A stretch of DNA of 64,000 nt from Microbacterium sufflavum (GCF_023101165.1 NZ_CP078076.1:2356001-2420000), one strand, 5' to 3'; counted from the stretch's first letter, positions 1-8,990 are shown. The notes: generated by a model not told the origin, from the sequence alone. Program-made: numbers and translations.

Positions 1-696
1 TTCGAGGCCTTCGAGGAAGGCGAAGTCCTCGCGCACCGGGCGCGCTGTGAACGTGACGCGGTCGCCCTCGTCCTCGTGCCCGACGTACGCGGGGCCGTCG
101 ATGTCGACGGCGAGGTCGCGCCCGCGGAACCACAGCTCTCCGGTCAGGGCGATGTCCTCTCCGGACGACAGGCCCTCGGTGAAGCGCAGGTGCCCGAACC
201 GTTCGCGGTCGATGAGGCCGAGCGGCGCGCTGCGGTAGAAGAGGCGGTCCTTCGCGGCGTCGAGCCGCCGCGAGCGGCGTCCGTTCCGCACGGGAGGAAG
301 CGGGTTGTTGTGGCGCCCGACGAGCGTGATCTTCGGGATCACGGCGCTCGCCCCGGTCTCGCGCTGGATGCGCAGCCAGGAGTCCAGCGCGCCGGGCGCG
401 AACTCGTCGTCGGAACCGAGCAGCGCGATGAACGGGGCGGTGGACGACGCGAAGCCGAGGTTCATCGGTCCGGCCGGCGAGCGGATGCCGTCCTGCAGCT
501 CGAGCAGGGCCACGCGCTCGTCCTCCGCGTACTCGCCGAGGTTGCCGCGGATCACGGCGGGATCGATGTTGTGCGCCACCACCAGCACGCGCACCGGAGC
601 GGCGGTGGCGTCGAGCACCGAGGCCACCGCACGACGGATCGGTCGGGTGGCGGAGTGGACGGCGATCGTGACGTCGACTAGGGGCGACGCGGTCAC
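1..696 (-). CDS. Family-2-like glycosyltransferase, partial (3' end beyond window)
   Basis: The frame reads from a GTG at 696 to the left edge without a stop, giving 232 residues, so the C-terminus is missing. It is a close paralogue of the next two genes. An N-terminal strand like a GT-A nucleotide-sugar domain is followed by VVAHNID near residue 40, a SPAGPMN motif near 73 and the acidic GSDDE motif near 94-98, which would bind metal and nucleotide sugar. By family it should transfer a sugar during envelope glycan assembly at the cytoplasmic membrane face; donor and acceptor cannot be read. Its GTG overlaps the TGA of the upstream gene by 4 bp (GTGA), so the two are translationally coupled. 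Confidence 0.8.
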   Translation of the reverse strand, partial: MTASPLVDVTIAVHSATRPIRRAVASVLDATAAPVRVLVVAHNIDPAVIRGNLGEYAEDERVALLELQDGIRSPAGPMNLGFASSTAPFIALLGSDDEFAPGALDSWLRIQRETGASAVIPKITLVGRHNNPLPPVRNGRRSRRLDAAKDRLFYRSAPLGLIDRERFGHLRFTEGLSSGEDIALTGELWFRGRDLAVDIDGPAYVGHEDEGDRVTFTARPVREDFAFLEGLE

Positions 697-1778
697 AGCT
701 GCCCCACCCGCTGCGATCGGGCGCCCGCGGCGAGCGTGCGGAAGGGGGCGTGCCGGTGCAGCGCCAGGAACGGGTTCCGGGGGAGCTGAGCGGCGGGGGA
801 GAGGTAGATCCACCGACGGCCGAGCAGCGCGCGGGTGCGCTCGGGATCGGGCGTCCCGCGGCGCAGCTCGTCCATGACCCGGCGGTCGGCGATCGACAGC
901 ACCGACAGCACTCCGGGGGCCCAGGCGCTGACGCGGTCGACCACGGCGAGGAGCTCGGCGGCGACCGCGGCGATGCCCGGGGTCTCCAGGCGCGCGGCCA
1001 CGGCGTCGAAGAAGTGGATGCGGAGCAGCTTGACGGCCAGGGCGCGGCGGTCGGCGGTCGAGGCGGCCGCGAACCAGTCCGCCTCCTCGATCACGCGGAG
1101 GAACGCGAAGTCGGCCGCCACGTCGCGCGGAGCGGAGGTGACGCGGTCGTCCGCGTCGTCGTGGCCCACGTACGGGGGGCCGTAGAGGTCGTAGGCGATG
1201 CTCGTCGCCGTGATCCACAGCTCAGAGGTGTACGGCAGGTCCTCGCCGGACGTGAGGCCCTCGGTGAAGCGCAGGTCGCCGAAGCGCTCGCGGTCGATGA
1301 GGCCGAGGGGCGCGCTGCGGTAGTGCAGGCGGTCGCGGTCGGCGCTCAGGCCGGTCGTGCGGCGTCCGCGGCGCACGGGCGGGTACGGGTCGGGGCCTCC
1401 GGTCACCAGGCGGATGCGACCGATCACGACGTCGGCGTCCGTCGCGCGCTGCAGCGCCAGCCACGAGTCGATCGCGCCAGGGGCGAACTCGTCGTCGGAG
1501 CCGAGCAGGGTGTGGAAACGCGCCGTGGCCTCCGCCATGCCGAGGTTCATCGGGCCGGCGGGCGACGGGATGCCGTCGCGGAGGGAGAGCAGCCGGACGG
1601 CCGGGTGCTCCGCCCAGGTGCCGAGGTTCGTGCGGATGATCTCCTGGTCGATGTTGTGTGCCACCACGTTCACGCGCACCGGAGCGGTCGTGCCTTCGAT
1701 GACCGAGGCGACGGCGCGCGCGATGGGCCGGGTGGCGGAGTGGACGGCGATCGTGACGTCGACAAGTGGGGATTCCAT
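693..1778 (-). CDS. Family-2-like glycosyltransferase
   Basis: 361 residues starting at ATG. Visible features are an N-terminal GT-A-like core (DVTIAVHSATRP at 7-18), SPAGPMN near 72-78 and GSDDE at 93-97 as the likely metal/nucleotide-sugar site. A long C-terminal part is shared with both neighbours. Predicted to be a soluble or peripheral sugar transferase for an envelope polysaccharide; the specific sugar is unknown. It is the middle copy of three tandem paralogues. A 34-bp stretch at its 5' end (1730-1763) is identical to the same part of the downstream copy (645-678), which suggests a recent duplication or gene conversion. A TAGCAT hexamer lies 9 nt before the ATG and no clear Shine-Dalgarno is present. 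Confidence 0.82.
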   Translation of the reverse strand: MESPLVDVTIAVHSATRPIARAVASVIEGTTAPVRVNVVAHNIDQEIIRTNLGTWAEHPAVRLLSLRDGIPSPAGPMNLGMAEATARFHTLLGSDDEFAPGAIDSWLALQRATDADVVIGRIRLVTGGPDPYPPVRRGRRTTGLSADRDRLHYRSAPLGLIDRERFGDLRFTEGLTSGEDLPYTSELWITATSIAYDLYGPPYVGHDDADDRVTSAPRDVAADFAFLRVIEEADWFAAASTADRRALAVKLLRIHFFDAVAARLETPGIAAVAAELLAVVDRVSAWAPGVLSVLSIADRRVMDELRRGTPDPERTRALLGRRWIYLSPAAQLPRNPFLALHRHAPFRTLAAGARSQRVGQL

Positions 1779-1787
1779 ACCGGATCG

Positions 1788-1793
1788 ATGCTA
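1788..1793 (-). promoter_or_regulatory. Candidate -10 hexamer (TAGCAT) for the second glycosyltransferase gene
   Basis: TAGCAT on the minus strand, 9 nt before the ATG at 1778. It fits the TANNNT pattern seen at other unit heads here and may be an internal promoter within the tandem array. No -35 match is visible. Confidence 0.35.
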
Positions 1794-1803
1794 CCGCGGA
1801 GGC

Positions 1804-2859
1804 CTACGCCATCATGTCGCGCAGGGTCCGGTACGGGGCGTGCCGGTGCAGGGCGAGGAACGGGTTCGCCGTGAGCCGCGCATCGAGCCCGCCGCCCCAG
1901 CGGGTCGAGAGGAGGGCGCGGATCCGGTCGGCCGACGGCGCGCTCGTCTCGAGCTCTCGGAGCACCTTCCGGTCCGCGCGGCACAGCAGCGCGGTCGCGC
2001 CGGGGGACATCCGCTCGATCGCCGCGGCGGTGTCGAGCAGTTCGGCGCGGTAGGCGGCGATCCCGCCCGGGGCGTCCAGCCGGGAGGCGACGGCATCCAT
2101 GAGGTGCACGCGGAGGTTCTTCACGCCGAACCCCCGGCGCGCCGAGCGCGAGGCAGCCCGGTACCAGGGCTTGGCGGCGACGATGTCGAGAAACGCGAAG
2201 TCGGCCGACAGGGGTCGGACGGTGCGGGTCACACGGTCGACCGCATCGTCGTGGCCGACGTACGCCGGGCCCGTACGGTCGTAGGCGATGTGCGCGCCGG
2301 TGAACCACAGCTCCGCGGTGAACTCGAGGTCCTCGCCGGACTCGAGGCCCGGGGTGAAGCGCAGGTCGGGGAAGCGCGTCCGGTCGATGAGGCCGAGCGG
2401 CATGCAGCGGTAGCTGAGGCGGTCCTTGTCGACGTCGAGCTCCCGCACCCGTCCGCGACGTCGCGGCGGTGTCGGCTCGGCCGCCTCGTCCACGCGCACG
2501 CGCGGGATGACGGTGGTCGCGCCGGTCGAGCGGGCGACCGCGAGCCAGGAGTCGAGTGCCCCCGGCTCCAGCTCGTCGTCCGAGCCCATGACCGAGAAGT
2601 ACGGGGCCTCGGCCAGCGCGATGCCGTGGTTCATCGGCCCGGCGGGGGAGGGGATGCCGTCCTGCAGGGACACGACGCGCACCTCGGGCCGCGTGCCCAG
2701 GTCGCCGAGGTTGGCGGAGATCGCCTCGGGATCGGTGTTGTGCGCGACCACGGTGACCCGCACGGCGGCGGTCGTGTCGAGCACGGAGGAGACCGCGCGG
2801 CGGATGGGACGAGCGGGCGTGTGCACGGGGATGACCACGTCCACGTCGGGCGACGGCAT
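1804..2859 (-). CDS. Family-2-like glycosyltransferase, first of three tandem paralogues
   Basis: 351 residues from an ATG. It has the same layout as the two downstream copies: an N-terminal DVDVVIPVH strand, VVAHNTD at 37-43, SPAGPMN near 71-77 and GSDDE at 92-96. It is more diverged from the other two than they are from each other. The expected role is transfer of a nucleotide-activated sugar onto a lipid-linked envelope glycan. It heads the minus-strand group; a TAGGAT hexamer exactly 7 nt before the ATG points to a leaderless transcript. The opposite strand carries the divergent acyltransferase gene 98 bp away. Donor and acceptor are unknown. Confidence 0.82.
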   Translation of the reverse strand: MPSPDVDVVIPVHTPARPIRRAVSSVLDTTAAVRVTVVAHNTDPEAISANLGDLGTRPEVRVVSLQDGIPSPAGPMNHGIALAEAPYFSVMGSDDELEPGALDSWLAVARSTGATTVIPRVRVDEAAEPTPPRRRGRVRELDVDKDRLSYRCMPLGLIDRTRFPDLRFTPGLESGEDLEFTAELWFTGAHIAYDRTGPAYVGHDDAVDRVTRTVRPLSADFAFLDIVAAKPWYRAASRSARRGFGVKNLRVHLMDAVASRLDAPGGIAAYRAELLDTAAAIERMSPGATALLCRADRKVLRELETSAPSADRIRALLSTRWGGGLDARLTANPFLALHRHAPYRTLRDMMA

Positions 2860-2866
2860 GTCGTCG

Positions 2867-2872
2867 ATCCTA
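2867..2872 (-). promoter_or_regulatory. Candidate leaderless -10 hexamer (TAGGAT)
   Basis: TAGGAT on the minus strand, 7 nt before the ATG at 2859. With a start site 7 nt downstream of the hexamer the mRNA would begin at the start codon. No ribosome-binding site lies between. Confidence 0.5.
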
Positions 2873-2914
2873 TCGCGGGCGTTGCGGACGGACGGGGCGC
2901 GGGGGTCGGCACTG

Positions 2915-2920
2915 TATCCT
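2915..2920 (+). promoter_or_regulatory. Candidate -10 hexamer (TATCCT) for the acyltransferase gene
   Basis: TATCCT preceded by TG (extended -10 style) in the 98-bp divergent gap, 37 nt before the GTG at 2958. No good -35 is visible at normal spacing. Confidence 0.3.
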
Positions 2921-2957
2921 TTCCGGAGCCCTGTCCTCGATCAGAGAGTCTCGTCGC

Positions 2958-4106
2958 GTGCACTCCGCCTCCACCCTCGCTCAGCCCACGCAGCGGCTGG
3001 ACTCGCTCACCGGGCTGCGCTGGTGGGCAGCGTTCGCGGTCTTCCTGTACCACATGAATGTGTTCGCACCCCTGCCGGGTTCGGTGCAGTCGGTGCTGCT
3101 GAACGGCTATCTCGGCGTGACGTTCTTCTTCGTGCTCTCCGGTTTCGTGCTCACGTGGTCGGCGCGGCCGAACGTGCCCACCTCGACGTTCTACTGGCGT
3201 CGCTTCGCACGCATCTGGCCATCGCACATGGTGGCGCTCCTGATCGCGATCCCCGTGTTCTACACGTTGGCGCCGGTTCCGGAGGGGAGCTTTCTGAAGC
3301 CGTTCGACCTCGGCATCCTCCTGCTGTCGGTCGTCGTGATCCAGGCCTGGTGGTCCAACCCCGCCATCCTCTTCTCCGGCAACCCGGCCGCGTGGACGCT
3401 CACCTGCGAGGCCTTCTTCTATGCGCTGCACCCGTGGATCTCCCGGGTACTGGTGCCGATGGCCAAGCGCGGGGCCCTGCTGCTGGCGGTCGGTGTCGTC
3501 GCCTACGCGTTCGTGTACCGCGCGGTGGTCCTGTTCGCCCCGGACCTCGGACTCGCCGCGCTCCCGGTGCCCGTGCAGCGGCTTCCGGAGTTCGTGCTGG
3601 GCATGGCGCTCGCGTGGGCCATCCGCTCCGGCTGGCGACCGCGCATCCACCCGCTCATCGGCGTGGCCGCTCCCGTGGCGGTGATTCTGGCGCACTACGC
3701 CTCCGGGCGGTTCATCCCGACCTGGAGCGTGACCCCGGCGATCAGTGGCATGCTCAACGAGCTGTTCACGGTCGCGTGCGGCATCGCGATCGTCTCGCTC
3801 GCCGTGCATGCACTGCGCGGCGGACGGCTGTGGTTCGCGTCGAAGTGGCAGGTGCGGCTGGGTGAGTGGTCGTTCGCCTTCTACCTCGTGCACGCGACGT
3901 TCATCTACGTGGCGCTGCGCGTCTTCGGCTACCAGCCCGCGTCGTGGAGCAACCTGCTCTGGTTCGCCGCCCTGTTCGTGGTCGACCTGGTGGCCGCATG
4001 GGCCCTCCACACGTTCGTCGAGCGCACGCTGGAGAAGCGCATGCGCCGCTGGAAGGACGACCGGGACGCGCGCCGCCGCACGCGAGAGGCGGTCGCGTCA
4101 GCCTGA
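2958..4106 (+). CDS. Acyltransferase family 3 membrane protein (OafA/ExoH-like)
   Basis: 382 residues from a GTG. The N-terminus RLDSLTGLRWWAAFAVFLYH followed by about ten hydrophobic segments is the hallmark of acyltransferase family 3; H32 is the conserved N-terminal histidine. These integral membrane enzymes O-acylate (usually O-acetylate) sugars on exported glycans, and this one has no C-terminal SGNH domain. The tail (about 350-382) is basic and cytoplasmic. Its position among glycosyltransferases suggests it decorates the envelope polysaccharide made here. It ends 9 bp inside the convergent next gene. The acyl group and target sugar are not evident. Confidence 0.88.
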   Translation: MHSASTLAQPTQRLDSLTGLRWWAAFAVFLYHMNVFAPLPGSVQSVLLNGYLGVTFFFVLSGFVLTWSARPNVPTSTFYWRRFARIWPSHMVALLIAIPVFYTLAPVPEGSFLKPFDLGILLLSVVVIQAWWSNPAILFSGNPAAWTLTCEAFFYALHPWISRVLVPMAKRGALLLAVGVVAYAFVYRAVVLFAPDLGLAALPVPVQRLPEFVLGMALAWAIRSGWRPRIHPLIGVAAPVAVILAHYASGRFIPTWSVTPAISGMLNELFTVACGIAIVSLAVHALRGGRLWFASKWQVRLGEWSFAFYLVHATFIYVALRVFGYQPASWSNLLWFAALFVVDLVAAWALHTFVERTLEKRMRRWKDDRDARRRTREAVASA

Positions 4107-5318
4107 GGCGCGGATCCAGCCGTCGAGCAGGACCGCGGCGCTCCGGCGCCCGGAGTGCACGGCCTCGACGAACACCGGCCCCGCCGCGGCTGCGGCGGCC
4201 GCTGCCTCACGGTCGGAGATCAGTCCGGCGACCACCTCGCCGAGGGTGTCCGGCGTGGCCTCGACGATCGGCAGCGGCAGTCCCACCTCCGCCTCGATGG
4301 CGCGGCGCACCTCGGGCAGCACGTGTCCGACCACCACGCGACCCGTCGCCATGGCCTCGCAGGCCGCGACTCCGTAGGAGCCGGCGCGGAACTGGTCGAG
4401 CACGATGTCGGCGTCGCTCAGCACCTCGGGCATCCGGTCGGCGGCGACGCCGGTCACGAGCTCGTAGTCGATGTCACCGCTCGCGATGAGGGAGGCGAGG
4501 GCGGGCTCGATCAGGTGACTGCCCTTCTGCACGAAGGAGGTGGAGGAGTGGATCACCCGCACCCGGTCGCGGTCCATGGCGGGGCGCCGCGCCCGGAACC
4601 GCGCGGTGTCGACGACCACGGGACACCACGTCGCCCACGGAACATCGTGCAGCAGGTCGGGTGTGGACACGAACGTCGGGCGACGCAGTTCCGTCAGCAG
4701 TGCGAGGTTGGCGTCCGCATCGGCCTGCAGCACGGCGGTGCGCGGATCGTCGGGGTACGGCGACCACGGGGTGCGCAGCGCATGGTCGCGGGGGCTGCGG
4801 ATGTCGGTGCCGTGGCACAGGTACGCGACGGACACCCCCGCCTCCTCCAGCGCCGCGACCTCCGCGCGGACTTGCCGGTCGAACAGGCGGCCGAACAGCG
4901 GGCGCTCCGCCTCGATCAGCACGTGCGAGAACCGGCTGACGGCCTCCCACTCGGACTGCTGCCATTCGGTGGACGAGGTGGAGGAGATCGGGACCGGGAC
5001 GTCCGCGGGGAAGGAGAGCCCGCCGGGCAGGACCTCCTCCATGTTGCGGGCGGCGAGCTCCGGGTCCGCCTGCTCCAGCGCGCGCGCCCAGCGATACCCC
5101 TGGCCCGAGTAGTTCGTCGGGCCGATGAAGACCCGCACCGCGGCATCCGGCACGTCGGCCACCGGGGCGTCGCCGCCGCCGAGCGCGCGATGCGCCAGCC
5201 GACCGATCAGGCCGTCCGGGTCGCGCGCCGCCGAGTCGAGGGCGCGGTTGACCCAGCGGGGCAGTCGGGAGCGGTGCCGGATGATCCAGCCGGCGATCGC
5301 GTTCAGCCGCGCGCGCAT
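4098..5318 (-). CDS. GT-B-like glycosyltransferase, four-paralogue family member A
   Basis: 406 residues. The family-defining motifs are GPTNYSGQGYRWARALE at 66-82, SHVLIEAE at 131-138, CHGTDIRSP at 169-176, FVSTPDLL at 216-223 and a C-terminal VLDQFRAGSYGVAACEAMATG at about 306-326 that resembles the donor-binding E-rich loop of GT4/GT1 enzymes. A basic N-terminus (RLPRWVNRALD) could be peripheral to the membrane. Predicted cytoplasmic retaining-type sugar transferase acting on a lipid-linked glycan; specificity unknown. It starts 1 bp after the stop of the upstream glycosyltransferase, so it is in the same operon, and it overlaps the convergent acyltransferase gene by 9 bp. Confidence 0.8.
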   Translation of the reverse strand: MRARLNAIAGWIIRHRSRLPRWVNRALDSAARDPDGLIGRLAHRALGGGDAPVADVPDAAVRVFIGPTNYSGQGYRWARALEQADPELAARNMEEVLPGGLSFPADVPVPISSTSSTEWQQSEWEAVSRFSHVLIEAERPLFGRLFDRQVRAEVAALEEAGVSVAYLCHGTDIRSPRDHALRTPWSPYPDDPRTAVLQADADANLALLTELRRPTFVSTPDLLHDVPWATWCPVVVDTARFRARRPAMDRDRVRVIHSSTSFVQKGSHLIEPALASLIASGDIDYELVTGVAADRMPEVLSDADIVLDQFRAGSYGVAACEAMATGRVVVGHVLPEVRRAIEAEVGLPLPIVEATPDTLGEVVAGLISDREAAAAAAAAGPVFVEAVHSGRRSAAVLLDGWIRASG

Positions 5319-5319
5319 C

Positions 5320-6510
5320 TCAGCGTCCGTCCCTCGTCTGGCCGACCGACTCGATCACGTCGACGACGCGGCCGGCGACCGCGGCCATCGAGTGCCGTTC
5401 CGCCGTCCAGTCGGCGACGCTCCGCCGCTCCGCCGCGCTCAGCGGGCGGGCCGCGAGGGCCGCCATGGCCACCGCGACCGACTCGGCGGCGTAGCCGCTG
5501 ACGATGCCGCCGCGCACCTCCAGGTTCGCCTGGTCGAGGTAGGCGCCGGTGGGTCCGTTCGGCGGGCCGGCGAAGATGACGGGGCATCCGGCGGCCATCG
5601 ACGAGTATGCCTTCGTGGCGAACGCGTACTCGTAGCCGGTGCCGGGGCGCTGGGTGGCGATGGTCGCGACGGCGCGGTGCAGATGCGGGACCAGCTCGCT
5701 GCTGGGCATGGTCTCGACGAACTCCACGGAGTCGGCGACCCCGAGCTCGCGGGCCCGCTGCTCCAGGAAGGCGCGCTCGCTGCCGTTGCCGATGAAGCGC
5801 AGGGTGTACCCGGGGGTGCTGCGGCTGAACGCGGCGAACCCGTCGACGGCGATGTCGGCGCCGTGCCAGTGCGAGTAGGTGCCGGCGTACAGGAACACGG
5901 GTTCGGTCGGCGCCTCCGCCTCGGCGTCGGCCGGGGGGAGGAAGGCACCGGTGTCCGCCCCGAACCCGGTCACGACGGCCGGTCGGCCCACGCCGAGCGC
6001 GGCGATCCGGTCGAGCACGCCCTGGGAGATCGTGACGATGCGCCGCGCTCCCCGCATCGCGAAACGCTCGGTCGCGCGCAGCACGCGGATCACCAGGCGC
6101 GACGAGGTCACCTGCTCCGCGGCATCGGACCAGACGTCGGCGGCGTCGTACACGTAGGGGATGCGCCGCAGCGCGCACACGAGCCGCACCACGAACCCCG
6201 TGGTGGGCGGCGGCTCCATGAAGACCACGTCGGGGCGCCGCAGGAACAGCAGCCGGAAGAACAGGGGGACGTCGAAGCTGGCGTACGGGAGGTAGCCGCG
6301 CACGTAGCCGCTGCGGTCGCGCAGCACGGGGGCCATGCGCACGTCTTCGACGGGTGCTCCCTCGTCGAGGCCGCGCGGCGGTCGCACGGTGAGCACGGTG
6401 ACGCGGTGCCCGCGGGCCACCGCCTCGTCGGCGACGGCGCCGAGGAACGACGACGCCGCGGAGGGCTCGGGGCGGTAGATGCGCGAGACGATCGCGAGGC
6501 GCATGCTCAT
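5320..6510 (-). CDS. Glycosyltransferase family 4 protein
   Basis: 396 residues with two Rossmann halves typical of GT-B enzymes. The N-terminus (SRIYRPEPSAASSFLGAVAD) matches WcaI/WbuB-like enzymes. The C-terminal half has FLYAGTYSHWHGADIAVDGF near 196-215 and the nucleotide-sugar loop EYAFATKAYSSMAAGCPVIF near 305-325. Predicted to be a cytosolic retaining glycosyltransferase for the surface glycan. It overlaps its upstream neighbour by 4 bp (6507-6510) and is followed 1 bp later by the next glycosyltransferase, so the four minus-strand genes from 8901 to 4098 look like one operon. Confidence 0.88.
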   Translation of the reverse strand: MSMRLAIVSRIYRPEPSAASSFLGAVADEAVARGHRVTVLTVRPPRGLDEGAPVEDVRMAPVLRDRSGYVRGYLPYASFDVPLFFRLLFLRRPDVVFMEPPPTTGFVVRLVCALRRIPYVYDAADVWSDAAEQVTSSRLVIRVLRATERFAMRGARRIVTISQGVLDRIAALGVGRPAVVTGFGADTGAFLPPADAEAEAPTEPVFLYAGTYSHWHGADIAVDGFAAFSRSTPGYTLRFIGNGSERAFLEQRARELGVADSVEFVETMPSSELVPHLHRAVATIATQRPGTGYEYAFATKAYSSMAAGCPVIFAGPPNGPTGAYLDQANLEVRGGIVSGYAAESVAVAMAALAARPLSAAERRSVADWTAERHSMAAVAGRVVDVIESVGQTRDGR

Positions 6511-7682
6511 GCGGAGAGGAAGTGCGTCATCAGCTGCGCGCGGGAGAAGTCGCCGTTGTGCACGCGTCGGACGAACTCCCTCCCGGTTGCGGCGATCCCG
6601 CGGTAGTGGTCCCGTCGCACGGCGATGTCGCGCAGCATGTGTTCGAGCGTGTCCGGTGTGGTCTCCGGGATCGGCAGGGTCATGCCCGCGTGCCCCTCCA
6701 CCTCACGCCGGGCCTGCTCCGTGACGTGGGCGAGCACCACCCGCCCGGCGGTCATGCTCTCGCACGCCGCGACACCGTAGTCGCCGACCCGGAACTGGTC
6801 GAGCACGACGTCGGCGGACGCGACCACGGCCGGCATCTCGTGGTTGGGGACGCGGTCCAGCTGGATGAACTCGATGAGCCCCTCGTCGTGCAGCTTCTGC
6901 GCCACGGGGACGATGAGCGGCGTGCCCTTGACGTGCGCGTTGGTGGGCGCGTGGATGACGCGGATGCGCTCGCGCTCCAGGAGCGGCTCGTCGTTGATCC
7001 ACTGCTCCTGGTCGATCACCACGCCGAGGAAGTGCGCGCGGGGAAGGTCGACGAGCAGGCCGGCGGTCGAGACGAACGTGGGCACGTCGAGGTCGGCGAT
7101 CGCCGCGAGGTTGTCGGCCACGGCCTTCTCCGCGAGGTCGAAGGGCACCCAGTCCTCGCTGTCGACGAACAGCGACCACGGCGTCGACTCCAGGTGGGTC
7201 GACGGCAGTCGCACGTCGGTGCCGTGGCCGACGATGCCCACGCGCACACCACGCTCCTGCAGCAGTGCGGTCTGACGGCGCAGGTCGCCGGAGAACATCC
7301 CGCCGAGGATGGGGAAGCACGCCTCGATGAGCACGTGCGTGTAGTTCGTCGCGATCGCGTCGAGCATCGAGCGCTGCCATGCGCGGGAGTGTTCGGCGGT
7401 GCGCCAGGTCACGGTGTAGTCGGCGGGGTACTGCAGGAGGTTGTTGCCCGCGTGCACGTAGTTGACCGCGGACACCTCGCCCGTCGACTCGGCCGCGCGC
7501 GACCACCGGTACCCCTGGCCGGCGTAGTTCACCGGTCCCACCAGCATCCGGATCGGACGGGAGAGGTCGGGCAGCGGCGGCGGGGGCGGGGTCACGCCCT
7601 TCGCCCGGTCGACGGTCGACGCGATCGCGTCCTGCACCGGCTTCGGGACGAGCTTCCAGGCGGCTTCAACGCGGGGATGCAT
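6507..7682 (-). CDS. GT-B-like glycosyltransferase, four-paralogue family member B
   Basis: 391 residues. An open frame continues upstream, but the ATG at 7682 has a strong Shine-Dalgarno (GAGGAGG, 6 nt away) and gives an N-terminus like the paralogues, so it is chosen; this leaves a 17-bp overlap with the upstream gene. Motifs: GPVNYAGQGYRWSRAAE at 49-65, THVLIEA at 115-121, GHGTDVRLPS at 152-161 and DVVLDQFRVGDYGVAACES in the C-terminal third. A proline run at 32-38 links a short basic N-terminal helix to the GT-B body. Presumed sugar transferase of the envelope glycan locus with unknown donor. Confidence 0.8.
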   Translation of the reverse strand: MHPRVEAAWKLVPKPVQDAIASTVDRAKGVTPPPPPLPDLSRPIRMLVGPVNYAGQGYRWSRAAESTGEVSAVNYVHAGNNLLQYPADYTVTWRTAEHSRAWQRSMLDAIATNYTHVLIEACFPILGGMFSGDLRRQTALLQERGVRVGIVGHGTDVRLPSTHLESTPWSLFVDSEDWVPFDLAEKAVADNLAAIADLDVPTFVSTAGLLVDLPRAHFLGVVIDQEQWINDEPLLERERIRVIHAPTNAHVKGTPLIVPVAQKLHDEGLIEFIQLDRVPNHEMPAVVASADVVLDQFRVGDYGVAACESMTAGRVVLAHVTEQARREVEGHAGMTLPIPETTPDTLEHMLRDIAVRRDHYRGIAATGREFVRRVHNGDFSRAQLMTHFLSA

Positions 7683-8901
7683 CGGTGTCCTCCTCGTGCG
7701 GATCAGGGGCGGTGGCATGCAGCCAGGCTTCGTCGAGCACGGCGGCGGAGCGACGGCCGTCGTGGACGGCGCGGACGAACGTGTCGCCGGTGGCGCGGAG
7801 GGCGTCGAGGCCGTCGTGTGCGGCGAGCTCGCGCAGGACGCCCTCGATCGTGTCGGGCGTGGCCTCGACGATGGGCGGCTCCAGCCCGGTCTCCTCACGG
7901 ACGGTCGCGCGCACCCGCTCGCTCAGGTGCCCGACGACGATGCAGCCGGACGCGAGGGCCTCGCACGCCGCCACGCCGTAGGAGCCGATGCGCAGCTGAT
8001 CGATCACCACGTCGGCCGCGGCGAAGCGGTCGGGCATCTGCGCGGTCGGCACGCCCTGGATCAGATCGAGCTCGATGACCCCCTCCGCCTGCAGCCGCTC
8101 GAGCGTGTCGCGGATGAGGTGCGTGCCCTTGATCACGGACACCGACGGGGCGTGGGCGACCCGGAGACGCGCGCCGGGCGTGCGCGCCGTCCGCGGTCGC
8201 TCCCAGCGGGCGACGTCGACGGCCACCGGGAGCCACCGTGCGGTGGGGAGGTCTTCGCGCAGGTCGGGGGTGGAGACGAACACGGGGCGTCCGCTGCGCT
8301 CCAGGAATGCGATGTTGCGCGCCGCGACCACCTCGTCTCGCGCGGCGTAGATCTCGGGGTCGGCGTAGTGCGACCACGGGTGGTCGCGCATGTGCCGCGA
8401 CGGCAGCCGCACGTCGGTGCCGTGGGCGAGGTAGGCCACGTCCACGCCGCGCGTGCCGAGCGCTGCCGCCTGCGCGGCCACCGAGCGACCGAGGAGGCGA
8501 CCGAAGGGTGGCTCCTCCGCCTCGATCAGCACGTGCGTGGCCGTGGTCGCCGCGGCGAACTGGTCACGCTGCCACGCGGTGTCGTTGTGGTAGGTCGGGA
8601 TCGGCACGAGCAGGTCGGACGGGTAGTCGAAGCCGCCGGGGACCTCGATGGCCATGGTGCGCGCCGAGATGCGCGGCGAGCGGCGCTCCAGGGCCCTGCT
8701 CCACGCGAACGCCTGGCCGGAGTAGTTGACCGGCGCGATGAGGACGCGGACGGGTCGGTCGTCGAACGCGGTCGTGCCGACGGCTGCGGGGACGGGCTTC
8801 CCGTAGCGGCGGGCGGCGATCCGCCCGAGGGGGCTGGTGGGGGAGTCGGCGATGCGGTCGATCGTGGCGTTGACCCACCGGGGGAGTCTGTTCCGGTTCA
8901 C
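7666..8901 (-). CDS. GT-B-like glycosyltransferase, four-paralogue family member C
   Basis: 411 residues from a GTG; the nearby ATG at 8914 is out of frame and no other in-frame start precedes it. The N-terminus (RLPRWVNATIDRI) matches member A. Family motifs: IAPVNYSGQAFAWSRALE at 55-72, THVLIEAEEPPFGRLLG, AHGTDVRLPSRH and VIDQLRIGSYGVAACEALASG near the C-terminus. Predicted cytoplasmic glycosyltransferase for the surface glycan. It is the first gene of the minus-strand run down to 4098. No strong Shine-Dalgarno sits at the usual distance, so the exact start is the least certain part. Confidence 0.78.
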   Translation of the reverse strand: MNRNRLPRWVNATIDRIADSPTSPLGRIAARRYGKPVPAAVGTTAFDDRPVRVLIAPVNYSGQAFAWSRALERRSPRISARTMAIEVPGGFDYPSDLLVPIPTYHNDTAWQRDQFAAATTATHVLIEAEEPPFGRLLGRSVAAQAAALGTRGVDVAYLAHGTDVRLPSRHMRDHPWSHYADPEIYAARDEVVAARNIAFLERSGRPVFVSTPDLREDLPTARWLPVAVDVARWERPRTARTPGARLRVAHAPSVSVIKGTHLIRDTLERLQAEGVIELDLIQGVPTAQMPDRFAAADVVIDQLRIGSYGVAACEALASGCIVVGHLSERVRATVREETGLEPPIVEATPDTIEGVLRELAAHDGLDALRATGDTFVRAVHDGRRSAAVLDEAWLHATAPDPHEEDTDASPR

Positions 8902-8984
8902 GTCGTGCGTGCATTCTCCGGGGGACAGGAACTCATCCCGTCAGTATACCGAGGGGGCGCAACGGCGGTCCGACGGCGGGCGAC

Positions 8985-8990
8985 TATCAT
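8985..8990 (+). promoter_or_regulatory. Candidate -10 hexamer (TATCAT) for the deacetylase-like gene
   Basis: TATCAT in the 148-bp divergent gap, giving a leader of about 50 nt before the ATG at 9050. No convincing -35. The same gap must also hold the promoter of the minus-strand glycosyltransferase operon. Confidence 0.3.

Noticed and set aside
7683..7898. N-terminal extension of the glycosyltransferase ending at 6507
   Set aside because: The extra 72 residues are Arg/Ser/Pro-rich shadow sequence of the upstream gene, and a strong Shine-Dalgarno precedes the ATG at 7682.
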